A DNA stretch of 29,295 nucleotides from Chara braunii (GCA_003427395.1 BFEA01000336.1:851144-880438), one strand, 5' to 3'; positions 16,868-28,259 are shown, counted from the first letter of the stretch. The notes: generated by a model not told the origin, from the letters alone. A program made the numbers and translations.

Positions 16868-16912
16868 ATTCTCTGCTCTCTCTCTCTCTGTCTGTCTCTC
16901 TCTCTCTCTTGG
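16817..16912. repeat. (CT)n microsatellite
   Basis: Two CT runs split by a short unique segment, upstream of the transposase gene. Confidence 0.95.
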
Positions 16913-17163
16913 TGAAGTGGGTGCTATGATGTTGTTAGATGGAGTTGTGTGTATGAATAAACAAACAAATCATTGATGCGGGAGAGTCGTGTGTACGAAA
17001 GACTGAACGTGTCTTTTCTTGTCGTGTGTGTTGTTGTCAAGCACAAAACAAAGGAATCGAGGAGCGAGGGCAAGTAGTAAGTCTCACATTTCCAGACCTG
17101 CAATGCGCTTCACGTCGCAGGTGTGACGACATTTGAGATCCTTTAAAAGAGACAGCGCACGTG
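16913..17163 (+). other. upstream region of the transposase gene
   Basis: Contains AATAAA at about 16956, an ACCTGC/GCAGGT small hairpin at about 17096-17122, and a tttaaaa AT element about 20 bases before the ATG. Promoter status is not established. Confidence 0.35.
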
Positions 17164-20001
17164 ATGGACGAGCGCATGGTGTGTGAATGCGGTCGTCCTT
17201 TCATGTCATTAAGGACATTGAACTCCCATCAAGCGAGAGCATGTCCGTTGTTCATGACTCATAGAATGAATGATGACGACGGACACACAGGGAACGATAG
17301 ACCCACACAGGAGGACGCTGCGCCGGATGATGGTGGGGGGGGTTACAACATTGTCAACGAAGAAATGAATGCGGAACTTGATTGTGGTGCCGAAGAAGAA
17401 CATCCACCTGATGCGCGGCCATTCGACACATCCCACAGGCTCGCTGCGATCATGTTGTCGTCCAGGGGTAGCTTAGGGATGTCGCTGAACGACATCGACA
17501 CTCTTTTATCAGTAGTAAGAGATCCAAAATTCTCGCCACAGGAAATTGTCTATCGCAATAACCGTGGCTTTTTACGCTGGACAAGCAGCCAGACACAGAC
17601 GAACGGGTGGCAGGAGATAGATCTCATGAGTGATGATTGGCCATCGGATGCACATGCCATCTTGTGGTACCGAGATTGGCACACAACGTTCACGTCACTG
17701 CTGAAAGCAGCGATGAAAAATATGGAAATGGTGTCGTGCCTCGAGGTGCTTTACCCCGAAGCACAACAATCAATAAACAGTGCTCGCTCAGGTACCTTGT
17801 GGCATCACGTACAGACAGTCATCAGAGCGGATAAAGGTGTCGATAAAAATGACAAACCACGGTACGTGGTGCCAATTTGTTTGTATTATAACAAAACATA
17901 TGTAGATGGGCGACAGAAACAGACGGCATATCCATTAATGATGTCAATAGGTGACCACGCAGATGACACGACACTTCTTGCATATCTTCCTGTCCTCCAT
18001 CACCGCCCACACGACAAGGGCTGGGCTTTGCAAAGCACCGCGTTCAGAAAACGCAAAGCCGTCGTATTGCACTCAACACTTTCTGTAGTGTTGCAAGTTG
18101 CAAGGCAAGCGTCGCACGATGACATTGTTTATGACGATGAACGGTGGGGAGAGGTAACAGTGCACCCTTTCCTGTTAAATTACATTCACGATTACCCTTA
18201 GAGGTGTGCTATCGCAACGGTGAGATACGACGTATGCGCGACATGCACTGTCTCAAAATTAGATTTTGATGTCATCGCGGACTTCACTAACTGTCGGAGA
18301 TCACAAACTATGGAGGCTTAACTTATTACCGAATTTTATTCGACAGACAATGATGACGTTCGTCAACTAACAAAAACACAATTGTCGAACTTGAATATGC
18401 ACATGCATGTGAAAAAGAACGGTCTGTGGGAATTTTACAAGGGTCCTAATGACGACGTTCCCATGTTTGACTACCACTTGGCTTTGCAACCAGACCGCAT
18501 GCACACTATCGAGCACAACATTTTCTTGCACGTGTTAGACGCATTCAAAGCAGTTGCATGCGATAAGTTGAGCCACGTCGCACAAAGTGATGTGTTGAAG
18601 AAGTTGGATGCGAGGTTGCAGACGGTGAGCGAGAGAAGCAGTACTACATATCTGCAACTTGTGCTGCCTGTTGCAATAGGCAACGACTACTTTTCACGGG
18701 AGGGGCGTTTTGAGGCAAAGCAGAACCGGTCGGTTATGACAGTGTGCGTCTTCATTGTGTCTAATATAATCCTTGGTAGGGCAGGAAAACGAATAACAAC
18801 TTGTTTCAGAAAACTAATGAAATTGTACATTTTGATGTTTCGGTGCACGAAGCATTCGACAAATTCGCTAGACGCATGTGACAATCTCATCACAAATTTT
18901 ATAACAACCCTCAAACAGGTGTTGGGTCATTAGCAAACCTCAAACTGGAAACTGCCAAAGTTACACGACCTTCTCCATTTAAGGGCGTGCATCGAACGGT
19001 CAGGTCTCCCAGACAGTTTAGTGGCTGATGTATGGGAGCACCACCACCAAAAGTTTTGGAAACACCCTTTCTAATCGCCGAACAAGCGCAAACCTTCGTT
19101 TCAAATGGTAAATCACGTGCGACGGTCTGTCGCATTTCATGACGACATGGACTGCGCAAGGAAACGAAGGAAGAGGACGACAGAGAATTGGTCGTCTGTC
19201 ATCGAGTGCTCGGCATGCGGAATGAATACACTAGCCGCACGCGACACGACAAAGTTGCGACTTCGATTTTTCTGCCATGATAACATAGGATCACATGAAA
19301 ACTTCGGAACGACGGGAATGGGTTCGACGATACTCAACGCCCTCCCGTGCAAAGAGTACTTTCGAGGTGCTCTTCAGACGTACATGTTAGAAAATGGGTG
19401 CAATCCACCGAATGACGATATGTTCATACACACAATAACTCATCATGCAATCTCAACAACTGACGATGGAACAAGCGGGGGAGCACTTGTGCAAACAGCG
19501 AGGGCTTGACCCAACTTTCACGGGAAAGTAGTGCACAGTGATGTTGTTGTGAGGGCACAGTCAGGTAATACGTGGTATGCATCTGTCGCAATGTTTTTTG
19601 TCATCAGGACCTGCATGGAAGAAGCGTCTACCACACACAACTGTGCCTTTGTGAAATGGTACAAAGAGGTCGATATAGAAAGATTAAATATAACCGGTTG
19701 CAAGAAATTAAAATGGAAAATGGTAATGGTCACCAGATGTGCAGCGTCATCTCCGTTGACAGCATATGAACACTGTCCACATTGTTCCATGCTTTGCAAA
19801 ACCACAATGGGGTTCATCAAGATATGCAACACAACGCGAAGATACTTTTTACTTGAACAAATTCGTAGTGTGAGCTGTGGCTTGTGGCAGTGAACAGTTA
19901 CAACATGGTCGGGTTGCGTAGTAGGTGACAATGACCGGAACATCACTCACGCACAATATCTTTATGACCCTCACAACCCGACTCTCTCTCTGATACTCTG
20001 A
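17164..20001 (+). pseudogene. Plavaka-like (CACTA-related) transposase, six in-frame stops
   Basis: One continuous frame of 946 codons with internal stops TAG 18199, TAA 18319, TAG 18931, TAA 19072, TGA 19507 and TGA 19891, and no frameshift. Order: N-terminal zinc finger C7-x-C9-x12-H22-x4-C27; a WYRD phrase near residue 165; VVPICLYYNKT near 235-245 (family pattern ends in S-D-K-T, so Asn replaces the first catalytic Asp); HPFLLNYIHDYP before the first stop; a Cys pair; PDRMH near 444-448; KLPKLHDLLHL; and WEHHHQKFWK, matching the family E-x-x-H motif. The C-terminal FVKWYKEV and YDPHNP phrases fit the family C-terminal domain. Family assignment is from remembered motifs. The ATG at 17164 is the first in frame. 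Catalyses DNA cut-and-paste transposition in intact relatives; this copy cannot. Confidence 0.85.
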
Positions 20002-20038
20002 TACTCTCTCTCTCTCTCTCTCTCTCCCCCCCCCCTTA
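19982..20038. repeat. (CT)n microsatellite with C-run
   Basis: Overlaps the last codons of the transposase frame and ends in about nine C, so the native C-terminus may have been replaced by repeat expansion. Confidence 0.85.
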
Positions 20039-20225
20039 CCATTAATAACAGAGGTGGATGACGTGAGCAAAGAATGACAACAAAAAGAAGACGCTCACAA
20101 ACTCGTGAAATGTTGGTGACTTGTTCACAGGGAGAATGTCACACATTACGAGGAATAGTAGTGAACGCTCAACAATGGCAGCAAACATGAGCACAACGAC
20201 CCACAAACGATCAAGAACGACATGA

Positions 20226-21540
20226 ATGCGAACAACACAGGAGAAGAACGTGGAACATGAGACCACGCCTCACGTGAGGAGCGATAGTGATGGAGGAAAA
20301 ACAATGTCGAGGAAGCAGGAGCATGATGACGACAGCAATGCGGGAATGCAAAAGGTCAACACGACTCAACAGTGGAGCGACGCATACAGAGAACAAGATA
20401 ATAAGCACTATGACAGAAGGTCAAGAAGCAGCGCGCTTAACACGGTGCGCATGAAACTGCGCAACACTCACAAAGGAGGCTATGTTAGAGAGTTGGGAAC
20501 AACTGTCACGGAAGGACCTGTGGCACAAGAGAATGTACTTGACACTCACAACGGGAACAATCCGACCAGCGTTCCTCAGACGTTCGGAATCATGTGAAAA
20601 GACGACGAAGAACAACAAAAAAGAGGCATCAAGCTCGTCAGACAACTTTGAGGTGGTTGACGAAACGAACGCATATCCATTCACATGGAAAAGCAGAAGC
20701 CATGAGATTGTAATGACGGAGACAAACCTAATGTGCTTGGCTGTCGGGAAGTGACTCAATGACAATATAATGGACATGCATATGCAGTCAGTATATGAAG
20801 AGGAATTAGAGGGCAAGGACACCACAGGGGTGCATGTGTGCACAAGTTTGGCATCCGGAGGTGCTCGCGAACCAGAAAGTCGATGCAGTGAAAAGGGGAT
20901 GAGAGTCACGTAGAAGAGTCGGATAAGCAAAATTCATCGACTCTGTAACGATCTCGAGGCTGCACCACTGGTGCTTATTCCTATTAACCACAAGTATCAC
21001 TGGATGCTGCTCGTAATGTTGAACGGTAGAGATTTTTGGACAGACGACACATGCCCCATCGCTATAATCGTCGACTCGTACCAGGGGTACGCAAGTCCGG
21101 ATTGGAAGGCCTTGCGGACGTTAATGTGGCATGAGTACCTCAACGATCAGAGAAGGGGTCCGCATGTCACACGCCAAATGGTGGACCAGTCATGGAACAT
21201 TTGCAGAGATGTGTTTGATCGTGGATTGGTTCATGCGAGGTCTTCGCAACAAATTAACAGAGAGGATTATGGTGTGTATGTATGTTGCATGGCAGAAGAG
21301 TTGATAACAAAGTTGCCACAACTGCCCGCCCAGAATGGCATCTCAAAACACGACATTCTTTAAATTGTTGAGAATTTGCGCATCAATGAAATAACCGTTG
21401 CTTACTTTCGTCGAAGAACTCTCGATCGCATTGCAGAGTTTGCAGCAGCGGTGTCGAGCGCATCGGTTCGGCACCGCACAAGGCAGTGCGGGACCCTCCC
21501 GGCCGCGTCACGCAAGAGTTGGTCTAAATCCTCGTCGTGA
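20226..21540 (+). pseudogene. Ulp1/SENP-type cysteine protease (C48), inactivated
   Basis: The N-terminal part is a polar, Lys/Arg/Asp/Ser-rich region in one frame (20226-20597). The protease domain lies in another frame from about 20560, implying one indel. Domain landmarks are a stop TGA at 20752-20754 directly before LNDNIMD, where C48 proteases have W in WLND; HKYHW with the catalytic His (20998-21000); IIVDSY with the Asp (21073-21075); and QQINREDYGVYVC, where Tyr (21268-21270) replaces the catalytic Cys of DCG. Further stops are TAG 20911 and TAA 21361, after which AYFRRRTLDRIAEF continues to TGA 21538-21540. Ulp1-type proteases cleave ubiquitin-like modifiers and are known companions of several DNA transposons. 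It lies about 220 bases after the transposase on the same strand. Confidence 0.8.
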
Positions 21541-22440
21541 ATNTACATGGAGCTTCCGCAAGCCGCTCCGGCCGAGTGCGCCAGCCATACCTCTTGCGAG
21601 CCCCTACGACAGGATAGGGCCTACGCGAGGCACGACTTACCTCCTCCTGAAGGGAGCCGTCACCTTCCTTCGGTGGGCATATCCCCTCCGAGCTACCAGT
21701 CCACAGTACGAAAGCTGATCAGCTGCAATCACAGAGGTGGACCAGCCAAGGGCGTTTCTCGTTCGTTGTAGCATAGGGGGTACGCGAGGTTTTACGTCTT
21801 TATCGGACCCTCACGCGAACCGACATCTTGGGGGGGCTGAGGTCCCAAGTGCGACCCGTCGTCGGTCGACTAGGACGCATCCCATACACCACGCGCACAC
21901 CACTATATAAAGAACGTAAACATAAAAACACACACCCATACACTTACATATACACGAAGCGACACTGGACAAACAACGAGACAACGCTCCTAGTCCCTTA
22001 GTAGCCATCCCATAACTCTCCGATGCGGAAATCAGATAGGCGTTACGCGCGAGACTTAGTATAAAGCCGCGTGGACGCAAGGTCAACTCATATGGACTTG
22101 CAATGCAAGCATATGCAAGCAGTCACAATGATGACGTACCATGTAGTGCCCATACTCATACGGTCCTCGTTAATCTCGAGGGTCGCATTCGACACTCAAG
22201 TGTCGGCTGACACGCGCCTTGAGAGAATAATCTCTCGATGCTAGACAACCTCCAAGTGTGGTTGAAAACCACACCCTCTTCTGCGCCTTGCGGAGAGTGG
22301 GTGGTACACAGATTCATACCTGTGGTGACAATCGTCTCTTATCGCCCTGGGGACCAGCTCTATCATCTAGGGCCTGAAAATAAGTCAAGGGGTTTGACTT
22401 TGACGACTGCCACGGACTACAACGTCCAACTATAAAAATT
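21541..22440. other. GC-rich to mixed sequence after the protease gene
   Basis: An N at 21543 follows the protease stop and composition changes here, so this may be an assembly or insertion junction. Open frames on the plus strand (to 21771) and minus strand (21811-22086) show no recognisable domain. A small hairpin (GTGTGGTT/AACCACAC) lies at about 22257-22274. Confidence 0.4.
21904..21910 (+). promoter_or_regulatory. TATA-box-like element
   Basis: TATATAA in otherwise mixed sequence. It could belong to an LTR-type promoter, but no LTR pair was found. Confidence 0.2.
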
Positions 22441-23190
22441 AACAAGCAAAATCACCCAATAAATAAATAAATATCCCCACTCATATATCAAATCAGAACT
22501 CGAGATAACAACAAAAGAAGGGAAAAACATAAGCCCATCAGGTATTCAGACCGTGCGGCACATGGTTGTCATTCTCACTGCCTCGGAAGTATGACCCATA
22601 TACCAAGCTCCAAAATACTAACCTGCATAAAACATAGACACACACAATAGTCACATTGCCATACACCAATGTGGTCAACTTTACTGTTCCCCGTAACTCA
22701 CACCACTCCTCACACATTCAAGCCCCAATCATAGTTCAACTTTCTATAAATCTCATAAGTTCTTTATAATGACCATTTAAAAGAAGTCCGGTTAAAACTC
22801 TCAAAGAAACATATCAAATCTCGGGGCTAAGGCAATCAAGTTGAGGTACAAGTGTAAGCAAAGTTGTATCGTGAGGCGACGAGTCGACGATCAACCAACC
22901 GACCTGTTATCAGTGATAACAGAAAATGATTCTCATAGGATCAAGCTGAAGCTAGTCCAAATCCTAGATCGAATGTCCAAAGAAGACCTGTATCATACGA
23001 CAGGTCAATGTCCAAGCTAAATCGTCAATGTATGGAGATCAAATCCCCATGACACGTTCTCACTCAAGACTCTCTTGATAGTTAAGCCTAGGTCTATCTC
23101 TAAGCCAATGCCCAAAGGAAGGTACACCTATGGCAGAATCTCCCCCATACAAAGTGGATTGCCAGAGTCGCCACCTGTCAAAAATATAGT
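22441..23190. other. AT-rich unassigned stretch
   Basis: No coding frame of note. Looks like non-coding repeat-derived DNA. Confidence 0.4.
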
Positions 23191-23745
23191 CTGTCTTCTC
23201 TAATTTAAGAAAATTTCGACACCGCTTCCCATAGGAAAAGTGTCTTTTCAAAATTTATATCAGCCTAAATATGAAAACTGAAATAATATACAACCTTTCA
23301 AAGTTCAATTTTGTCTAACTCCCTGAATTAGCGAAAATTTTGGCAACACTCCCTTTAGAAAATGAGACTTTTCATTTTTTACTGATCCATGTATAAAAAT
23401 CAGACAAGTTGAACTTTTTGAAAAGTCAAATTTTCACTAACTCCTTGGATTTGCAGAAATTTTGACAGCGTTTCCCGTAGAGAAAGTGGCTTACCAAAAT
23501 TTATACAAATCTAAGTTCATAATTTTGACTTTTCAAGGTCCAATTTTGTCCAAACTCCCTGAATTAGCAAAAATTTGGGCAACATTCCCTTCAGAAAGGG
23601 AGAGTCTCCAAATTTTTCTCAAGTCATAGATGAAGAAAAGACAAGTTGAACTTTGACAAGTCAAAAGTTGACTAACTCCTTGGATTTGTAGAAATTTTGG
23701 CAGCGCTTCCCGTAGAGAAAGTAGCTTGCCAAGATTTATACAAAG
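23191..23745. repeat. 118-bp tandem repeat with 236-bp dimer period
   Basis: Five monomers share 'ctaactcc(c/t)t', 'gaaattttgg/aaaattttgg', 'gcaacattccctt' or 'gcagcg(t/c)ttcccgtag', and 'gaaag'. Types alternate B-A-B-A-B: A near 23315 and 23551, B near 23197, 23434 and 23671. A repeats at 236 bp and B at 237 bp. It resembles tandem repeats I associate with non-coding parts of plant Ty3/gypsy elements; that link is from memory. Confidence 0.8.
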
Positions 23746-24035
23746 CCAAGTATGAAAAATGATCCCAGAAAATGCAAGAATTGACCTAAGTAAAAAGAAA
23801 CTTAGCTAAGAAAATGCAAAAATTGAAACTAACTCTTATGGCTCTAGTACGTGGCGAACAACTAAAGCAACTATCTATCAAACTGAAACTCAGACTAAGT
23901 AGTAGCCTCACTCAACCACATGCAGACCAAACCACAAAGGTAAGTACTCTCACCAGCCCAAAGTCAACCTTATCAAACAATAGTTCATAATCTTTCAATG
24001 ATTTATCCCTTTATACTTAGCTTACATAGGACATA
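23746..24035. other. AT-rich unassigned stretch
   Basis: No gene or repeat recognised. Confidence 0.4.
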
Positions 24036-24560
24036 AAGCTACACCACCCAAACTTATGGAACATGTCTAGCTCAACCATGAAATATACACAAACATAGGG
24101 CACAACAACTTTTCTCTTCTTTGGGCATATGACTAGGTCACCCTCGTCGCCCTGAGCTGTTTAAATATCCCAACATTATATATGTCTGCACTTAGTCTTT
24201 TGAGGTAACATATAACTGAACCGATCATCTTCAGCTCAAGACTCAGTCTGCCTCTTCGTACCACAAGTTTATTCTTAATTAGTACTCTCTTCCGTTGGTG
24301 ATAAGCTATAGTCAGACCACCCAAACTTATGAGACCCTGTCTGACTAACCTGTTCATAAATAATATAATAATAAAAATGTAATCAAGTTATAGCCTTCTA
24401 GTTCCAGCATGTGCGAGGCGTTGGACCAAGACCACCCAAACTTATGGAACATGTCTTGGTCCTCTGCCTGGTTCAATTCTCTCAAAGCCAAAGCAGGAAG
24501 AGGCTGAGCCACCCAAACTTATGGAACATGTCTTGGTCCTCCGCCTGCCGCCTTCCTCTC
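24036..24560. repeat. four copies of a 16-20 base core in hairpins with different stems
   Basis: The core CACCCAAACTTATG (usually followed by gaacat) occurs at about 24045, 24318, 24433 and 24510. Copy 2 is enclosed by TAGTCAGAC/GTCTGACTA (24309-24317/24339-24347) and copy 3 by GGACCAAGAC/GTCTTGGTCC (24423-24432/24453-24462), both perfect. Copy 1 has an imperfect AGCTACAC/GTCTAGCT stem. Copy 4 keeps the right arm of copy 3 but not a matching left arm. Confidence 0.85.
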
Positions 24561-26979
24561 AGAACAGAACTAGACTTAGATTAAGAAAGGCAGAATGAGG
24601 GGTTTCAGACTCTCGAGATACAGGAGAGGGACTGACTCGACTCCCAAGAGAGGGCCTTGATACCTTCACTCGCCTGAGGGCCCCATAATGATGGCCAAAC
24701 AACAACAACTTGGTCAAATCTGAAGTCAAACTGCCTACCGTTGACTTTCTGGCGACTCTTCCATTCGCAACAATATCCTCCCTTGTACAACCTAGTCACT
24801 CCCCAAACTGCGGCGTCGCATCCCCTGACCAAACCGTCGCTATGCAACCTCAAAAGGGGGCGTTCAAATAAGCCACACGCCCTGTGCTCTATTCGAAATG
24901 CAGGTGGAACGTAGCAAAACTCAACAGAAGCGTGGTGCATTCAACAACTGTGCACAACAACGGGTACAACAGTAATCCAAAAAGTTGCACAGCAGCAATG
25001 ACTTTCGGGAATAGCCATGTCTGACACGAACTCTGGCATTCCTCCAAACACAATAGTGACAAGTTTTAGCAGCAACAGCTCCCAATAAATACCAACGATC
25101 CCGAGCACCGCGTCCCTGCCCAGGGCTTGTGGAAACCCAGCGACGCTAGAGCAGATGTTCCCCTTTGTATAGTATACTTAAAAACACAGCAACAAAACTT
25201 CGAGGAGGCTGTTCTCAACAGCAGCACATGTAGTTGGTCGCCAGACCCACACAACCGCCCCACCAACAGTAGTAGAAACACAGCGTTGCAAAAATACATT
25301 GCGTTGTAGTAGTGAGAACGACACTTTGCCCAACAGTTCACCAACAGCAAGGCCGCGGTACCCTTATTGACACTAACCAGTAATACACAGTTGTTCAGTC
25401 TTTAATGTGTATGACTGCAAGGCCTAGCTTCCTGGATCGCAGGTGAACTCCCCCTCCGGAAACCAGTTTTGAACGGAGCGAGATGACCACACAAACCGAC
25501 ACAATCTGTCGCACCCACTCACTCAATTGGCCATGACTGCGCTTGCCCGCCTTTCTCTCCCTTGTTGCTGCCCCGGCCAAACGGCAGATCGGAGGCACAT
25601 CTCCCGCTACCTGAATCCGACCAGTACGAAGAGCAACACTTCGATGAGACGTGTGATGCCTATCATCGAGCACAATGATGTCAAGCAGCAAAACAAGGAG
25701 GAGAAGCTCGCTCATGCGAATCTCACCAGCAAGTAGCATAGTTATGAGGAACGGAGGCTGCCATGATCATGAACAGAAACACGGCCCTTGCCTCGATCAT
25801 CACGTGCAGGCCGCCTGCGACCCCACTCCCCAAAGGTACAAGCCCCGAACGAATATTTCACCAGGATGTGGGTAAAATACATGCCCAACTTCACTTTTGC
25901 TCGTTCTTCCTTCGCCTACCACTTGCTAACACATGAAAGCACTTGGCCGTTCACTCAGCCAGGTTCAACTGAAGCCACGTTACAGTAGCTTTGGAGAGAC
26001 CACTCCCGCAATGGTCACAACGAAGATACACGTGGTTGAAGTTGTCCGCTGCTATCATCTGCTTCGTGTGGGTAAGCACTTCGACTCTCCTCACTTACCC
26101 CTATTAACTTTCACTTCCATTTGGCCACGTTTCAGGGCAGGTACATGCAACCAAAGTGGCATAAAGCCAGACTTGGGAGCTCACACCATCTGCAGGTACG
26201 TATCCCGCCCGGTCTGCACCCCTCTCTCGTCTCTCTTGTGGCCTCACAACTCGTCGTAACTCTGCTTTCAGTCTGTCTAAACTCACCGATCCTCCCAGGT
26301 ACGTGCACAGTCCCCCTTGAAACGTGGGAAGATACATAGCACTTTTTACATAAGAACAAAATACTTTCTTAGGCGCAGCCCCTATCAATCATACCTCAAA
26401 ACCTATTCACTAATGACCAAAACTAACTTCATAATATGACTCTCAGCTACAAAAAACCCCTGTTTAGCATCCTCCCTCGCCCCTTTCCGTGGAGGAATGA
26501 GGGAGATAGGCGTTCCCCATCTTCCTTCTTCTTCGCTCTTCGCCATCTCCGCGCAGCTTGTTTTCTCCTCTATCTTCTATTCTACTAATCTACCACTCAA
26601 ACTAACAACAGATTCGGCTTCGCCAGCCTAAAAAACGCTGGAGTAGCATCCTCCCCCAGCCGATTCCGACAAGAAACGAGTGCGCTACGAGTTCACCCCT
26701 CGCGTCCGTCATCTTGGTTTCCCCTCCATGCTCACCTCGAATGCACCCGATGCAACATGTAGTCCAGGTACAGCTGCTGCTTGCTGGCCACATCCTCCTC
26801 TCTAGCATTTCGCTATTCCTTCTCGTGCTCACCTCCTCTCTGCAGCCGCCCGCCATGCTTCCGCAGCTAACGCTGCTCCCTACTGTAGCGGACCCTGTAG
26901 TGGCCGACAGGCCGTCCAACAACTCCAACTGTCCTGAGGGAAGCTTCGGGGGGGAGAATCGGCTACAGCTGCCTCTGCC
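24561..26979. other. unassigned region, no supported gene
   Basis: Open frames up to about 155 codons exist on both strands, but they overlap antisense and show no domain. A short direct repeat ('tagcatcctccc' with a preceding oligo-A) occurs at about 26450-26490 and 26628-26668. Splice-site-like sequences cluster at 26072-26298. From about 26450 the sequence becomes CT/GC-rich. Confidence 0.4.
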
Positions 26980-28026
26980 GTGGTACCCTTGACCCATAGT
27001 GCTGGAGGCACAATTCTCCACCTTCGAGTCCCCATGGACATGTTCGTACTCAAAGTTCTTCCTCCTCACAGCAGGCTGAGGTCAGCAGTAGTGTATCCTC
27101 TGGCCACGGCTGCCCAGGTCTGTTCCCCCACCCCGCGGGTCCTTGTGTTGATCCGCCAGCCTTGGCCACGGCTGCCCGGTGGATCCGCCAGCCCTGGCCG
27201 CGGATGCCTCCGCAACCCACAACCTTTGCTCGGCCATCGGGGAACGCCGACGCAGCAGCAAATGGGAGGGTGCGGTCCTGCTGCATCGCCTGCCCCTAGC
27301 CTAGATGGAGCGTGTCCCAGTGCAGATCTCGATGGTCGTAGCAAACATTCGAATGGGACTTTGGGCCGAAGTGGGGAGGTGTCCGATGGGAACAGCTGCA
27401 GGGACAGCCCTGTCGCACAACCAAAACTGCGGCAACCTCCCACCAGTGTCCCACTGGCCCCGCCCTCCTCAGGCATAGTTCCCCATCTTGCGGGCCCCAG
27501 CGGGCATGCTCACACTCAGACTTCTCATATCAGCTCGTGGTCGGCGGACGATGCGGCCCCCGTGGAAGGCCCACGCCATCCTTTGGCTGCAGCCCCGCAG
27601 GCCTGCTCGGAATGTTATCCGATTCCTCCCCTCTTTAGGCTACAGACACTCTCCAAGTGAAACGCGAGGGAAGCCACAACCACGGATCCCACCACTCTCA
27701 CGCACGTTGACCTCTTCGGTCCGTGCCCCGACGAGGGTAGGATTTTATCAATGCCCCAACCACGCCGGAGTCTCGATGGACCTGCTCAAGGTCTTCGACT
27801 GCCGTATCGGCCACCCGTGTCAGACGACGGCAACAAAACCAATTACGGAGGTAAATAGAGAGAGAAGGAAGAAAATGCAACAGAGAGTGCAACCATTGAT
27901 TGGGGCAGAGAAGGGGCCATGCAAGGTGTAGGTGGAGGCGCTGCGGGCACTAAGGCTTTACTCGAAGTGGGAGAGATGGTAGCCCTAGGAATATATGGGG
28001 GGGAAAAACTGCCAGGCGCGCTTTAG
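26980..28026 (+). pseudogene. degenerate Pro/Ser/Gly-rich reading frame, unrecognised
   Basis: One frame stays open for about 349 codons apart from in-frame TGA at 27658-27660 and TAG at 27853-27855, ending at TAG 28024-28026. The first two thirds are Pro/Ser/Gly/Arg-rich with a short internal duplication (27097-27205). The last part reads as a Gly/Ala/Glu-rich helix (MQGVGGGAAGTKALLEVGEM). This could be the gag-like or ORF1 protein of a decayed retroelement, but no zinc knuckle or enzyme motif is seen. The true 5' end is uncertain because a neighbouring frame is also open from 26714 to 26992. Confidence 0.35.
27097..27205 (+). repeat. short tandem duplication in GC-rich sequence
   Basis: Three versions of 'tggccacggctgccc' occur, two inside a repeated 'gatccgccagcc(t/c)tggcc' unit about 29 bases long. 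Confidence 0.75.
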
Positions 28027-28259
28027 TGCGCCTCGAACTTTTTTTGAAAGTACTCCATCCTGTTGGGGAATGGAGTTCTTTCATACCACGCCGCAAACGA
28101 GTGGCGGGGATAAGGCCTTGAGTGTGCGCCATAGCCTCTTGGCTCGTCCTCTTCCTCCTCTGAACTATACTCACGCCTTGCGTGAGCCGGCGGCTCTTCA
28201 CTCGCCTTCCCTCCTCTACCACCTCTTCCTCTATCCTGTCCCCTACGTGCTTCAGGCAT
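28023..28259 (-). CDS. small Arg/Gly-rich then acidic reading frame, doubtful
   Basis: 78 codons from ATG at 28259: a GRGGRGG segment, then SSEEEEDEP, then an aromatic stretch (AAWYERTPFPNRMEYF). The composition is unusual enough to be noted and could be the N-terminus of a decayed gag-like protein. It tail-overlaps the end of the plus-strand frame at 26980-28026. No family recognised. Confidence 0.25.
   Translation of the reverse strand: MPEARRGQDRGRGGRGGKASEEPPAHARREYSSEEEEDEPRGYGAHSRPYPRHSFAAWYERTPFPNRMEYFQKKFEAH

Noticed and set aside
17164-21540. Reassigned stop codons as explanation for the in-frame stops
   Set aside because: All three stop codons occur internally, and catalytic residues (Cys in the protease, apparent Asp in the transposase) are also changed, so decay is simpler than recoding.
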